Of a DNA stretch of 64,000 nt, positions 40,661-51,455 are shown one piece after another. A program made the translations under genes and the position numbers. Under the pieces are notes generated by a model. It saw nothing but the letters and a program-made list of their open reading frames with translations. It made no database searches and had not been told where the DNA came from. Within the stretch, counting starts at the first letter, position 1. Each line of letters starts with the position of its first letter. This stretch comes from Aurantiacibacter xanthus (GTDB taxonomy: Bacteria > Pseudomonadota > Alphaproteobacteria > Sphingomonadales > Sphingomonadaceae). The stretch covers positions 1 to 64,000 of the forward strand of contig NZ_QXFM01000140.1 in assembly GCF_003584015.1 (NCBI RefSeq). The letters run 5' to 3'.

Positions 40661-42652
40661 ATGACTGGAACTTTTCTTCGCAGGCTGACGGGAATCAGCC
40701 TAACGACTTTGGCTATGGCAGTGACCAGTGCGGCTCCGGTCTTTGCGCAGGAAGCCGATAGTGCCGAGCTGGCAACCCAGTTCGGAGCGCGGCCGAGTGT
40801 CCTCGATATCAGCCTTTCGCCCACTGGCGAGAAGATCGCCTATATCGCGCCGGGTCCGGGTTCAGCCGATGTGCTTTACCTTGCCGACCTGTCGGGCGAT
40901 GGTACACCGCGTGCGATCAATTATCTCAACAATCCTGCGATGCATCTCAGCCGGTGCGATTTCGCAACTGAGGAACGGTTGATCTGCGACATCGAGGGCA
41001 TCTCCACGATTGATGGCGTTCTGGCCGGCTACTCGCGTGTGGTTTCCATCGCTGCCGATGGGTCGGACATGCGGGTACTCACTGCCCGCGATTCGTTCCG
41101 CGCGCTAGGGGCGCGTCAGGATGGTGGCTCGGTTATTGCGCTCGATGCCCCCGGCAAACAGAACAGCGTGCTGATGACCCGCCAGTATGTGCCCGAGACG
41201 ATGACGGGCACCCGCCTGTCAAATCAGAGTAGCGGACTCGGCGTCGACGCAGTCGATGTGACGAATGGAAATACCCAGGTGGTCGAGCGCCCGGACCGGG
41301 AAACCGCCGCCTATGTGGCCGACGATACCGGCGCAGTGCGCTTGCGGATCGTCCGCCCGTTTGACAACCTGGGCCGCTACACGGGCGAGACGCGCTACTA
41401 TTTCCGCCCGGCCACCGGCGGCGGTTGGCAGAAGTTCTCCACCGACCTCGTAAGCTTCAAGCCGGTCGCGGTCGATAGCGCGCAGAACATCGCCTATGCC
41501 TATGGTAAGGCCGGAGACTACGACGCAATCTACGAGGTCCCGCTGGAAGGGGCCGCCGCACCGGTTCTGCTCTCATCACGCGAGGGCGTGGACATCGATC
41601 AGTTGCTGCGGATCGGGCGGCAGCGCCGCGTCGTAGGCGCGAGTTTCGCGACGGAAAAGCGCCAGATTGTCTATTTCGACGAAGATCTGGGCAGCCTTGC
41701 CAGCAAACTCGAGCACGCCTTGCCGGGCAACCCTCTCATCACCATCACCGATGCCTCGGCCGACGAACAGCTGCTGCTGGTTATCGCATCGAGCGACACC
41801 GATCCGGGCACCACTTACCTGCTCGACCGGCGCACCAATGAGCTGTCGCCGCTGCTTTCGTTGCGCGAACAGCTCGATGGGCGAGACATGGCGCCGATGC
41901 AGCCGGTCAGCTTTCCCGCAGCCGATGGCACGATGATCCCGGCCTATCTCACCATGCCTCTGGGCGGCGAGGCGACCGGAAAAGCCATCGTGATGCCACA
42001 TGGCGGCCCAAGCTCCCGCGACGAATGGGGCTTTGACTGGCTCGTGCAGTTCTTTGCCGCGCGCGGCTATGCGGTGCTGCAACCTAACTATCGTGGGTCG
42101 AGCGGTTATGGCAGCGCATGGTTCGGCCACAATGGCTTCCAGTCCTGGGATATCGCCATTGGCGATGTAAACGATGCTGGACGATGGCTCCTGTCGGAAG
42201 GCATCGCGACGCCGGAAAAGCTGGCGATCGTCGGCTGGTCCTACGGCGGCTATGCGGCCTTGCAATCGCAGGTGGTAGCGCCCGATCTCTATCAGGCAGT
42301 GGCAGCAATCGCGCCTGTGGCCGATCTTGAGAATTTGGTCGATGAGGCCAGACGCTACACCACCGCCGGAACCGTTGCCCGCTTCGTGGGCGAAGGCCCG
42401 CATGTCGACGCCGGCAGCCCCGCGCAACATGCCGACCGCTTCGCCGCGCCGGTGTACCTTACCCACGGCACGCTCGATCTCAATGTCAGCGTCAACCAGT
42501 CGCGGCTGATGGCGCGCCGCCTGCGCGATGCCGGAAAGACGGTGACCTATGAGGAAATCGACGGGCTCGACCACTATCTCGACGACAGCAATGTGCGCCG
42601 CGACATGCTCGCCTCGATCGACCAGTTCCTGACGCAGGCGCTCGGAGAGTAG
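40661..42652 (+). CDS. Secreted S9 family (prolyl oligopeptidase) peptidase
   Basis: 663 residues with a signal peptide (…SAAPVFAQEA). A beta-propeller-like N-terminal half precedes the alpha/beta hydrolase domain: oxyanion region MPHGGPSSRDEWGFDW, nucleophile GWSYGGYAA, acid GTLDLNVSVNQS, and histidine DGLDHYL. Probable periplasmic aminoacyl- or dipeptidyl-peptidase. Confidence 0.92.
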   Translation: MTGTFLRRLTGISLTTLAMAVTSAAPVFAQEADSAELATQFGARPSVLDISLSPTGEKIAYIAPGPGSADVLYLADLSGDGTPRAINYLNNPAMHLSRCDFATEERLICDIEGISTIDGVLAGYSRVVSIAADGSDMRVLTARDSFRALGARQDGGSVIALDAPGKQNSVLMTRQYVPETMTGTRLSNQSSGLGVDAVDVTNGNTQVVERPDRETAAYVADDTGAVRLRIVRPFDNLGRYTGETRYYFRPATGGGWQKFSTDLVSFKPVAVDSAQNIAYAYGKAGDYDAIYEVPLEGAAAPVLLSSREGVDIDQLLRIGRQRRVVGASFATEKRQIVYFDEDLGSLASKLEHALPGNPLITITDASADEQLLLVIASSDTDPGTTYLLDRRTNELSPLLSLREQLDGRDMAPMQPVSFPAADGTMIPAYLTMPLGGEATGKAIVMPHGGPSSRDEWGFDWLVQFFAARGYAVLQPNYRGSSGYGSAWFGHNGFQSWDIAIGDVNDAGRWLLSEGIATPEKLAIVGWSYGGYAALQSQVVAPDLYQAVAAIAPVADLENLVDEARRYTTAGTVARFVGEGPHVDAGSPAQHADRFAAPVYLTHGTLDLNVSVNQSRLMARRLRDAGKTVTYEEIDGLDHYLDDSNVRRDMLASIDQFLTQALGE

Positions 42653-42666
42653 CCGGCGCCCAAACG

Positions 42667-42697
42667 AAAAGGGCGGCCCCGCAGGACCGCCCTTTTT
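42667..42697. terminator. Bidirectional terminator between S9 peptidase and rpsD
   Basis: AGGGCGG and CCGCCCT pair across a CCCCGCAGGA loop, flanked by AAAA on one side and TTTTT on the other, so it can stop transcription of both convergent genes. Confidence 0.8.
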
Positions 42698-42724
42698 CTT
42701 TGTTCGGCAATAAGCCGCCAGACC

Positions 42725-43339
42725 TTAGCGCGAGTAGAACTCGACCACCAGGTTCGGCTCCATCTGCACCGGGTAGGGCACTTCGTCCAGCGTCGGCACG
42801 CGATTGAAGGTCACCTTGTCGGTGCCATCGGGAACGACATATTCGGGGATTTCACGCTCGGGCAGGCTCTGCGCCTCGATCACCAGTGCCATTTCCTTGG
42901 CCTTGTCGCCCAGCGAGATCACGTCGCCCACGTCGATGCGGCGGCTGGCGATGTTGCACTTCACGCCGTTGACCTTGATGTGGCCGTGCGAAACGATCTG
43001 ACGGGCAGCGAAGATCGTCGGCGCGAACTTGGCGCGGTAGACGATCATGTCGAGACGACGCTCGAGCAGGCCGATCAGGTTCTGGCTGGCGTCGCCCTTC
43101 ATCGCGGCCGCTTCCTTGTAGGTGCGGCGGAACTGCTTCTCGGTGACGTCGCCGTAGTAGCCCTTGAGCTTCTGCTTGGCGCGCAGCTGCAGGCCATAGT
43201 CGCTCATCTTGCCCTTGCGGCGCTGGCCGTGCTGGCCGGGGCCATAGGAACGCTTGTTGACCGGCGAATTCGGACGGCCCCAGATGTTTTCGCCCATCCG
43301 GCGGTCGAGTTTGTGCTTGGCGCTGGTGCGCTTCGTCAT
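42725..43339 (-). CDS. rpsD: 30S ribosomal protein S4
   Basis: 204 residues. [39 protein letters not shown] and the S4 RNA-binding segment [20 protein letters not shown] are diagnostic. A primary 16S binder, here a single gene rather than in the alpha operon, as in other alphaproteobacteria. Confidence 0.97.
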   Translation of the reverse strand: MTKRTSAKHKLDRRMGENIWGRPNSPVNKRSYGPGQHGQRRKGKMSDYGLQLRAKQKLKGYYGDVTEKQFRRTYKEAAAMKGDASQNLIGLLERRLDMIVYRAKFAPTIFAARQIVSHGHIKVNGVKCNIASRRIDVGDVISLGDKAKEMALVIEAQSLPEREIPEYVVPDGTDKVTFNRVPTLDEVPYPVQMEPNLVVEFYSR

Positions 43340-43471
43340 CAGACGTATCCTTCAATCTGCTATCGCCGCCCCAGTGGCAGCGCTTCAACCCGGTATCGCA
43401 CCGTCTGACCGACTTGCCAGACGCGGCCACCGCTTCACCGGGATGCGGAGCCAATCAATCGCGAAGGCGGG

Positions 43472-43499
43472 CACATAGCCGCCAGCGGACCAATGTCAA
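43472..43499 (-). promoter_or_regulatory. Candidate rpsD promoter
   Basis: Minus strand TTGACA (43499-43494) and TATGTG (43477-43472) are 16 bases apart, close to the sigma-70 consensus. It lies immediately past the end of the trmJ fusion gene and gives an rpsD leader of about 125 bases. Confidence 0.55.
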
Positions 43500-43500
43500 G

Positions 43501-44649
43501 TTATTGCTCGTCGTCCTCGCGGTGGCGCTCGCCCTCGGGCCGTTCGAGCGCGCTCAGAACCCCGCGCAGGGTGCGCACTTCGAGGTGATTCCAGCCCGGC
43601 CGTGTGAGTACGCCGCGCAAGGTGCGGCGGGTGGCCTCGGCGCGGCTTTCAGGCCAGAAATAGCGGCGCGGTTGGAGCAGTTTTTCGAGATGGCCGATCA
43701 GGCCCTCCAGCTCGTCCTGCGGGGCAGGGGGGAGCAGTTCCTCCACCGTGGGCATGGTGAGATCGGCGTGCTTGGACAGCTCGTAAACCACCAGCATCAC
43801 CGCCTGCGCGAGGTTGAGCGAGCCGAACTCGGGATTGATCGGCGCGGTGATGATCGTGCGGGCGAGGGCGACATCGCTCGTCTCCAGCCCAGAAGCCTCG
43901 CGCCCGAACAGCACCGCCGAGCGGCCCTCGGCGCGCACCATTTCCGCCGCCGCACCCTCGGGCGTGACCACCGGCTTGGTGACACCGCGCTTGCGCACCG
44001 TGGTGGCATAGACATGGGCGCAGTCGGCGACGGCCTCGGCGGTGGTGTCGTAGACCTTGGCCTGTTCAAGAATGATGTCTGCGCCCGAAGCAGCGGGGCC
44101 TGCCGAGGGATTGGGCCAGCCATCGCGCGGGGCGACGAGCCGCATCTCGGTCAGCCCGAAATTGAGCATCGCGCGCGCGGCCTTGCCGATGTTCTCGCCC
44201 AGCTGCGGGCGGACGAGGACGATGACGGGTTGCTCGGTCCTTCGAGACGGGTGCTCAGCCTGCGGCTTCGTACCCTCCTCAGGACGAACGGAGGCAGGAA
44301 TAGAGTTCCGTTCGTCCTGAGGAGCCGAAGACGAAGTCTGAGGCGTCTCGAAGGACCCGCCCCGTTCGAAGGAACCGCGCCGCCGCGCCAATCGCTCGAT
44401 TGCCGCCCAATCCCCCCGGATCAGCGCTTCCTTCTTGGCGCGCGACCAGCCCTTGATCGTGCTTTCCGCTTCAAGCGCCTCGATGCGGGTCGGAAACTCC
44501 GCGCTCCACACCAGGTCGACCGGCCGCCGCTCGTGCGTGTAACCGCCAAGCTCGCCCGACTGGTGCTGCGCCAGCCTCAGCTCAAGATCGTCGGTATGTC
44601 CGGCATAATAGCTGCCATCCGAGCAGCGCAGGATATAGGCCCGGAACAC
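43501..44649 (-). CDS. Fusion of GIY-YIG nuclease domain to TrmJ-type RNA methyltransferase
   Basis: One frame with two domains. Residues 1-90 are a GIY-YIG (URI-type) nuclease: AYILRCSDGSYYAGHTDDL, then EAESTIKGWSRAKKEAL with the metal-binding glutamate. Residues about 139-382 are a SPOUT RNA methyltransferase of the TrmJ/TrmH group (VLVRPQLGENIGKAARAMLNF, VLFGREASGLE, INPEFGSLNLAQAVMLV). The linker, residues about 98-138, is encoded entirely by a palindromic repeat (R2). I see no ATG, GTG or TTG codon that could start the methyltransferase alone, so it appears to be made only as a fusion. I start at the GTG one base after the nrdR stop; an ATG at 44703 is an alternative. Confidence 0.85.
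   Translation of the reverse strand: MFRAYILRCSDGSYYAGHTDDLELRLAQHQSGELGGYTHERRPVDLVWSAEFPTRIEALEAESTIKGWSRAKKEALIRGDWAAIERLARRRGSFERGGSFETPQTSSSAPQDERNSIPASVRPEEGTKPQAEHPSRRTEQPVIVLVRPQLGENIGKAARAMLNFGLTEMRLVAPRDGWPNPSAGPAASGADIILEQAKVYDTTAEAVADCAHVYATTVRKRGVTKPVVTPEGAAAEMVRAEGRSAVLFGREASGLETSDVALARTIITAPINPEFGSLNLAQAVMLVVYELSKHADLTMPTVEELLPPAPQDELEGLIGHLEKLLQPRRYFWPESRAEATRRTLRGVLTRPGWNHLEVRTLRGVLSALERPEGERHREDDEQ
44237..44356. repeat. R2 palindromic element forming the linker of the GIY-YIG/TrmJ fusion
   Basis: Two arms, 44237-44291 and 44308-44356, are complementary over a 13-bp outer stem (GTCCTTCGAGACG) and a 17-bp inner stem (CTCCTCAGGACGAACGG). The arms meet at CGAACGG and CCGTTCGT, the same head sequence as R1. 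It is about 120 bp and has no stop in the coding frame. Confidence 0.85.
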
Positions 44650-44650
44650 T

Positions 44651-45130
44651 TCAGGACCTGCCCCTCGGCTTCTCGGCGGCCGCATCCTGCACGCTGCTCG
44701 CAAACTCCTCGAAATCGCGCGCTTCGGAGAAATCTCGGTAGACGCTCGCGAAACGGATATAGGCGACCGAATCGAGCTGCTTCAGCCCCTCCATCACCAT
44801 CTCGCCGATGCGCGACGAGGCGACCTCGCTCTCACCCGAGGTCTCCACCTGCCGCTGGATGCCTGACACGAGCTGAGCGATCCGCTCCGGCTCGACGCTG
44901 CGCTTGCGGCAGGCGAGGGTGACCGACTGTTCCAGCTTGGTACGGTCGAACGGTTGGCGCCGGTCGCCCGACTTCACCACCGTCACCTCGCGCAGTTGCA
45001 CGCGCTCGAAGGTGGTGAACCGCGCGCCGCAGCTTTCGCACTGGCGGCGGCGGCGGATCGCCGAGTTGTCCTCGGTCGGGCGCGAGTCCTTTACCTGGCT
45101 GTTATCGTGGGCGCAGAACGGACAACGCAT
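44651..45130 (-). CDS. nrdR: Transcriptional repressor NrdR
   Basis: 159 residues. The N-terminal zinc ribbon has [18 protein letters not shown] and [13 protein letters not shown]; the ATP-cone domain follows. NrdR represses ribonucleotide reductase genes in response to (d)ATP. One base separates its stop from the next gene's GTG. Confidence 0.96.
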   Translation of the reverse strand: MRCPFCAHDNSQVKDSRPTEDNSAIRRRRQCESCGARFTTFERVQLREVTVVKSGDRRQPFDRTKLEQSVTLACRKRSVEPERIAQLVSGIQRQVETSGESEVASSRIGEMVMEGLKQLDSVAYIRFASVYRDFSEARDFEEFASSVQDAAAEKPRGRS

Positions 45131-45145
45131 GGATTGGCGGCCCCG

Positions 45146-46459
<1,314 letters not shown>

Positions 46460-46460
46460 A

Positions 46461-46910
46461 TCAGGACTCTTGGGTCGGATGGGACAGTTTTTCGACGCGA
46501 CCGGCATGGCGGCCACCGCCAAATTCGGTTTCGAGGAAAGCGGTGATGCAGGCCTTGGCCATGTCGATCCCGGTCAGCCGCGCGCCGAGCGCGAGGCAGT
46601 TGGCATCGTTGTGCTCGCGGGCGAGGGCGGCGGACAGCGGCTCGGACACCAGCGCGCAGCGCAGCGCCGGATTGCGGTTGACCGCGATCGAAATGCCGAT
46701 CCCGCTGCCGCACAGCGCAATCCCGCGCTCGGCCGTGCCATCGGCGACGACGTCGGCCAGCAAGTAGCCGAAATCGGGGTAGTCGACCCGGTCGTCGCGG
46801 TCGGGACCGAGGTCGGCGACCTCGTGGCCCTCGTCGATCAACCAGTCGCGCAAAAGGGCCTTCAGTTCAAAGGCAGCGTGATCGGATGCGATGGCTATGC
46901 GCATGGGCAA
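46461..46910 (-). CDS. rpiB: Ribose-5-phosphate isomerase B
   Basis: 149 residues. [20 protein letters not shown] and [23 protein letters not shown] fit the RpiB/LacAB family with the active-site cysteine in CGSG. The last residues are poorly conserved. It interconverts ribose 5-phosphate and ribulose 5-phosphate; co-transcribed with glyA and nrdR. Confidence 0.92.
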   Translation of the reverse strand: MPMRIAIASDHAAFELKALLRDWLIDEGHEVADLGPDRDDRVDYPDFGYLLADVVADGTAERGIALCGSGIGISIAVNRNPALRCALVSEPLSAALAREHNDANCLALGARLTGIDMAKACITAFLETEFGGGRHAGRVEKLSHPTQES

Positions 46911-47046
46911 CTCTTCGGACCTGTTTCTCGGGACAGTGACTCGTCTGGGCGAGCCAATAGGAGCACTTGGGGCCAGTGACTACCGCAAATAGCCTTTTGT
47001 ACCCCATCGCTCACCTATATGCAGGGACAGGAGAGGAGCCTGCCGC

Positions 47047-47460
47047 ATGACCGAGGACGATTATCACCGCTATATCGCCGCTTTCAACGCCCGCGATTAT
47101 GCCGGACTGGAGGCCTTCTTCACCGACGATTTCGTGCTCGAAAACGCCGGCTTCGCCGTGCGCGGCAAGCCAGCCTTTCGCGCGTTCTATGCCTTCTTCC
47201 ACGCGTTCTGCCGCGAAGAGGTGGAGTTCCGCGGGTTCTTTCCGGGCCAAGACGGCTTCGTCGCCAATGTCGTGATCCACTTCACCGGTTTGCAGGAGCT
47301 GTCACAACAGCAACTTGATGAGCGTGGCTATTCGGGCATGACGCCGATCCCGGTCGGCATGACCGTGCCGGTCGAGTTCTACATCCACTACAAGCTTAAC
47401 GCGGATGGACTCGTTTACCATATCAAGGGCGCAGTTTGGATACCTGAAACGCAAAGCTAA
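47047..47460 (+). CDS. NTF2-like/SnoaL-like protein
   Basis: 137 residues of the NTF2-like fold: YIAAFNARDYAGLEAFFTDDFVLE at the start, a cone-shaped beta sheet thereafter. SnoaL-like proteins include isomerases and small-ligand binders; no catalytic set can be read. GAGAGGAG lies well placed before the ATG. Confidence 0.75.
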   Translation: MTEDDYHRYIAAFNARDYAGLEAFFTDDFVLENAGFAVRGKPAFRAFYAFFHAFCREEVEFRGFFPGQDGFVANVVIHFTGLQELSQQQLDERGYSGMTPIPVGMTVPVEFYIHYKLNADGLVYHIKGAVWIPETQS

Positions 47461-47551
47461 GTAATTGCCGCAGGTACTGAACACCGTACATTTACCTATA
47501 CCATCTAGCTAACCCGCAATACTCATCTGCTAATGAGGTTAGGGTCGCAGC

Positions 47552-49342
47552 GTGGCAACAGCACGAGCAGGGACGGTCTCCGGACCGTCCTCGAAAGACG
47601 AAAACGCGAAGCGGGCGCTGCTGGCGCTGGAGAATGTGGCCAGCGTCGATTTTGCCTATCAGCCAATTGTCAGCACCAAGACCCTGGCCGTGCACGGCTT
47701 CGAAGCGCTTGCCCGCACCGATGCAACGCCATTCGCCTCGATCATCGACCTGCTCGAAGCGATGCAGGACACGTCCGACCTCCAGCGCGCCGAAAGCGTG
47801 ATCCTCGACAATGCGATTGCCAAATTCGCCCGCTACGAGGCCGCTGGCTCTACCCGCCTGTTCTGCAATCTCGATGGCCGCCTGTACGAAGGGGAGAGCC
47901 TGTCGCCCGAACTGATGCGCGATCTCCTGCGTCCGCGAAGTCTCCCGCCCGGCGCCATCTGTCTCGAAATTTCAGAACGTTACCAGCTGCAGAACTGGAC
48001 CAATCTGATCGACCTTTCCAAACAGTTGTCGGCCTGCGGGATGCATACCGCGCTCGACGACTTCGGCACCGGCATGTCGGGTCTGCATCTGCTGCTGCGG
48101 GTCGAGCCGAACTATGTGAAGATCGACCAGAGCTTTATCAACTCCATCGCCACCAACCAGCGCCAGCAGGCGGTCGTGTCAAAACTGTGCGGCCTTGCCC
48201 ATTCGCTCGGTTTCCAGACGGTGGCCGAGGGGGTGGAATGCGAGGAGGATTTTCGCGTCTGCCGCGATCTGGGCTGCGATTTCGCGCAAGGTTACCACAT
48301 CGCCCGCCCGACAACAGAACTGGGCAAGCTGACTCAGGACTACACCCGCTGCGTTGCGCAGGTAGCCAATGCGGAGATGGAGGAAGATGTCAGCCTGTGG
48401 CTCAACAAGACGCCGCCGGTGCTTGCCAGCGATTCGCTACGCAGGCTCGAAACCTTCTTCGAGGACCACCCGGACATGCCGCTGGCCCCCACGGTTGACG
48501 ATACCGGCATGCTGATCGGCGTCGTCTACGAGGAGGACTTCTTCACTTATCGCAGCTCGGAATTCGGGCGCGCGCTGATGGCCAACAAGGCCTCGGCACC
48601 GCTGATCGGCACCTTCGTGCGCAACTGTCCGATTGCCGATGCCACCGGCTCGGTCGAGCAGATCCTCAACAGCTATGTCGATACCAATTCGGCGCGCGGT
48701 ATCCTGCTGGCGGACGAGGGAGCCTACGTCGGCTATCTGTCGAACCACGCGCTGATGCGGCTGGCGCTCGACCGCGCTGTCTCGATCGCGCGCGACGCCA
48801 ATCCGCTGACGCAGCTGCCCGGCAACCGTGCGATCACCCACAAGCTGAGCGAACTGACCAAGGCCGGCCCTGAGACCTCGGTCGCCTACTTCGACTTCGA
48901 CCACTTCAAGGCCTTCAACGACTGCTATGGCTTTGTGATGGGCGACCGGGCCTTGCTGATGTTTGCAGACCAGCTGAAAGACCTCGCGCGCAGGGGCGAT
49001 ATTTTTGCCGCTCACATCGGGGGCGACGACTTCTTCCTCGCGGTGGAAGCAGCGCCGCCCGAAGCCGTGAAGGTCATCGAAGGCATCCGTACCAGGTTCG
49101 CATCCGACGCATCGAGCCTTTACAGCCCCGAAGACCGCGAACGTGGCGGCATCGTCGCGCTTGACCGCTATGGCAGCGAACGCCTGTTCCCGATGCTCAG
49201 CGTTTCGGCATCGGTGCTGCACCTTCCGGCAGGCATGAACCCCTGCTCGACAGAACACCTTGAAAAGCGGCTCAACAGCGGAAAAAAGCAGGCCAAGCGC
49301 TCTCCCGACGGCATTGCCGTGGTGGCGCTGACCTGCTGCTGA
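47552..49342 (+). CDS. EAL-CBS-GGDEF cyclic-di-GMP protein
   Basis: 596 residues. The EAL domain is first and looks complete: FEALARTD, CNLDGR, LEISE, LDDFGTG, VKIDQSF, AEGVE and AQGYH, which suggests phosphodiesterase activity. A paired CBS-like region (about residues 300-400) follows, then a GGDEF-like domain with NPLTQLPGN, YFDFDHFKAFND and IGGDDFF. The signature is GGDDF rather than GGDEF, so cyclase activity is doubtful; it may be a GTP sensor for the EAL domain. No membrane segment. Confidence 0.85.
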   Translation: MATARAGTVSGPSSKDENAKRALLALENVASVDFAYQPIVSTKTLAVHGFEALARTDATPFASIIDLLEAMQDTSDLQRAESVILDNAIAKFARYEAAGSTRLFCNLDGRLYEGESLSPELMRDLLRPRSLPPGAICLEISERYQLQNWTNLIDLSKQLSACGMHTALDDFGTGMSGLHLLLRVEPNYVKIDQSFINSIATNQRQQAVVSKLCGLAHSLGFQTVAEGVECEEDFRVCRDLGCDFAQGYHIARPTTELGKLTQDYTRCVAQVANAEMEEDVSLWLNKTPPVLASDSLRRLETFFEDHPDMPLAPTVDDTGMLIGVVYEEDFFTYRSSEFGRALMANKASAPLIGTFVRNCPIADATGSVEQILNSYVDTNSARGILLADEGAYVGYLSNHALMRLALDRAVSIARDANPLTQLPGNRAITHKLSELTKAGPETSVAYFDFDHFKAFNDCYGFVMGDRALLMFADQLKDLARRGDIFAAHIGGDDFFLAVEAAPPEAVKVIEGIRTRFASDASSLYSPEDRERGGIVALDRYGSERLFPMLSVSASVLHLPAGMNPCSTEHLEKRLNSGKKQAKRSPDGIAVVALTCC

Positions 49343-49415
49343 CTGCGCTGAGGCTCGGCTGTCAGGGAGGGCGAGCGACGCCTGAACGCCGCCCGCCCGC
49401 TGCCCCTTAAATCCA

Positions 49416-51446
49416 TTACTGGTCGAGGAACGAGCGCATCTTGCGGCTGCGGCTCGGGTGCTTGAGCTTGCGCAGCGCCTTGGCCTCGATCTGACGGATA
49501 CGTTCGCGCGTCACCGAGAACTGCTGGCCGACCTCTTCCAGCGTATGATCGGTGTTCATGCCGATGCCGAAGCGCATGCGCAGCACGCGCTCTTCACGCG
49601 GGGTGAGGCTGGCGAGCACGCGGGTGACGGTTTCCTTCAGGTTCGCCTGAATGGCCGCGTCGACCGGGATGATCGCGTTCTTGTCCTCGATGAAGTCGCC
49701 CAGGTGGCTGTCTTCCTCGTCGCCGATCGGCGTTTCGAGCGAAATCGGCTCCTTGGCGATCTTCATCACCTTGCGCACCTTTTCGAGCGGCATGGAGAGA
49801 CGCTCGGCCATTTCCTCCGGCGTCGGCTCGCGGCCCTGCTCGTGCAGGAACTGGCGGCTGGTGCGCACCAGCTTGTTGATCGTCTCGATCATATGCACCG
49901 GAATACGGATGGTGCGCGCCTGATCGGCAATCGAGCGGGTGATCGCCTGCCTGATCCACCAGGTGGCATAGGTGGAGAACTTGTAGCCGCGGCGATACTC
50001 GAACTTGTCGACCGCCTTCATCAGGCCGATGTTGCCTTCCTGAATAAGATCAAGGAATTGCAGGCCGCGGTTGGTATATTTCTTGGCGATGGAGATCACG
50101 AGGCGCAGGTTCGCCTCGACCATTTCCTTCTTCGCGATACGCGCCTCGCGCTCGCCCTTCTGCACCATGTTCACGATGCGGCGGAACTCGTTGAGGCTCA
50201 TGCCGGTGGCGCTGGCGATATCGGCGATCTCGACCCGGATGCGCTCCACCGCGTCGGCTTCCTTCTCGGCGAAGGCGGCCCACTTCTTGTCCTTCCTGGA
50301 GCGGTCCTTCAGCCACGCATCGTCCAGCTCGTTGCCGACATAGGCATTGAGGAAATCGACGCGCTTGACCTTGTGACGCTCGGCCAGACGCAGCATCTGC
50401 CCGCCAAGAGCGGTCAGGCGGCGGTTGAAGGCATAGAGGTTGTCGACCAGGAATTCGATCTTGGTGGCGTGGAACTGCACCGATTCTACCTCGGCGGTCA
50501 GCTCTTCGCGCAGGTTTTCGTATTTGGTTTCCTTGGCCTGCGGGAAGTCCTCGCCCCGGCCCAGCACGTCGACGCGCTCGGCCTGAAGCTTCTCGAACTT
50601 CTTGAACAGGTCGGTGATGCGGGCGAAGCGCTCGATGGCGTCGGGCTTCAATGCCGCTTCCATCTGGGCGAGGGACATGGTGTTGTCCTCCTCGTCCTCT
50701 TCCTCGCGGCGGCGCGAGGAACCTTCTTCGCCGTCCTCGTCCTCGGAGCTTTCGTCCTCGTCCTCGTCGTCATCCTCACGGATGGTCGGGCCCGCAGTTT
50801 CTTCCGAGATTTCGCCGTCGTCGTCGTCTTCGGCGCCCTCGGCCATCTTGTCGACCGGCGGCTCCTTCGAGAGCATGGCGTCGAGATCGAGGATCTCGCG
50901 CAGCTGCATTTCCTCGTTGTTGAGCGCTTCGGACCAGGTGATGATCGCGTGGAAGGTGATCGGGCTCTCGCACAGGCCCATGATCATGGTGTCGCGCCCG
51001 GCCTCGATGCGCTTGGCGATGGCGATTTCGCCCTCGCGGCTGAGCAGTTCGACCGCGCCCATTTCGCGCAGGTACATGCGGACCGGATCGTCGGTCCGTT
51101 CGCCCGCGCCGGTGGCGCGCTTCTTTTCGGGAACGTTCTGCTTGGCCTCGTCGCCATCGTCGTCATCGTCCGACCCGGTCGGCGCGATTTCCTCGACGTT
51201 GTCGCCGTCCTCGTCTTCGGCTTCCTCGGCGTTCTCGACGATCTGCACGCCCATCTCGGAGAGCGCGGACTGGATATCCTCGATCTGGTCCGACGACATC
51301 TCGCCCTGCGGCAGAGCTTCGTTCAGCTCATCATAGGTGATGTAGCCCTTGCGCTTGGCTTTCGCGATCAGCTTCTTGACCGAGGCTTCGTTGAGGTCGA
51401 TCAGCGGCGCGTCTTCACTGGCATTGCTCTTGGCGTCAGTGGCCAT
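49416..51446 (-). CDS. rpoD: RNA polymerase sigma factor RpoD
   Basis: 676 residues. Region 1.1, then an acidic low-complexity stretch (residues about 60-260, many D and E runs), the non-conserved region, and regions 2-4 with [44 protein letters not shown] and the C-terminal [24 protein letters not shown]. Primary sigma factor. Nine bases separate it from dnaG. Confidence 0.97.
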   Translation of the reverse strand: MATDAKSNASEDAPLIDLNEASVKKLIAKAKRKGYITYDELNEALPQGEMSSDQIEDIQSALSEMGVQIVENAEEAEDEDGDNVEEIAPTGSDDDDDGDEAKQNVPEKKRATGAGERTDDPVRMYLREMGAVELLSREGEIAIAKRIEAGRDTMIMGLCESPITFHAIITWSEALNNEEMQLREILDLDAMLSKEPPVDKMAEGAEDDDDGEISEETAGPTIREDDDEDEDESSEDEDGEEGSSRRREEEDEEDNTMSLAQMEAALKPDAIERFARITDLFKKFEKLQAERVDVLGRGEDFPQAKETKYENLREELTAEVESVQFHATKIEFLVDNLYAFNRRLTALGGQMLRLAERHKVKRVDFLNAYVGNELDDAWLKDRSRKDKKWAAFAEKEADAVERIRVEIADIASATGMSLNEFRRIVNMVQKGEREARIAKKEMVEANLRLVISIAKKYTNRGLQFLDLIQEGNIGLMKAVDKFEYRRGYKFSTYATWWIRQAITRSIADQARTIRIPVHMIETINKLVRTSRQFLHEQGREPTPEEMAERLSMPLEKVRKVMKIAKEPISLETPIGDEEDSHLGDFIEDKNAIIPVDAAIQANLKETVTRVLASLTPREERVLRMRFGIGMNTDHTLEEVGQQFSVTRERIRQIEAKALRKLKHPSRSRKMRSFLDQ

Positions 51447-51455
51447 AATGGTGTC

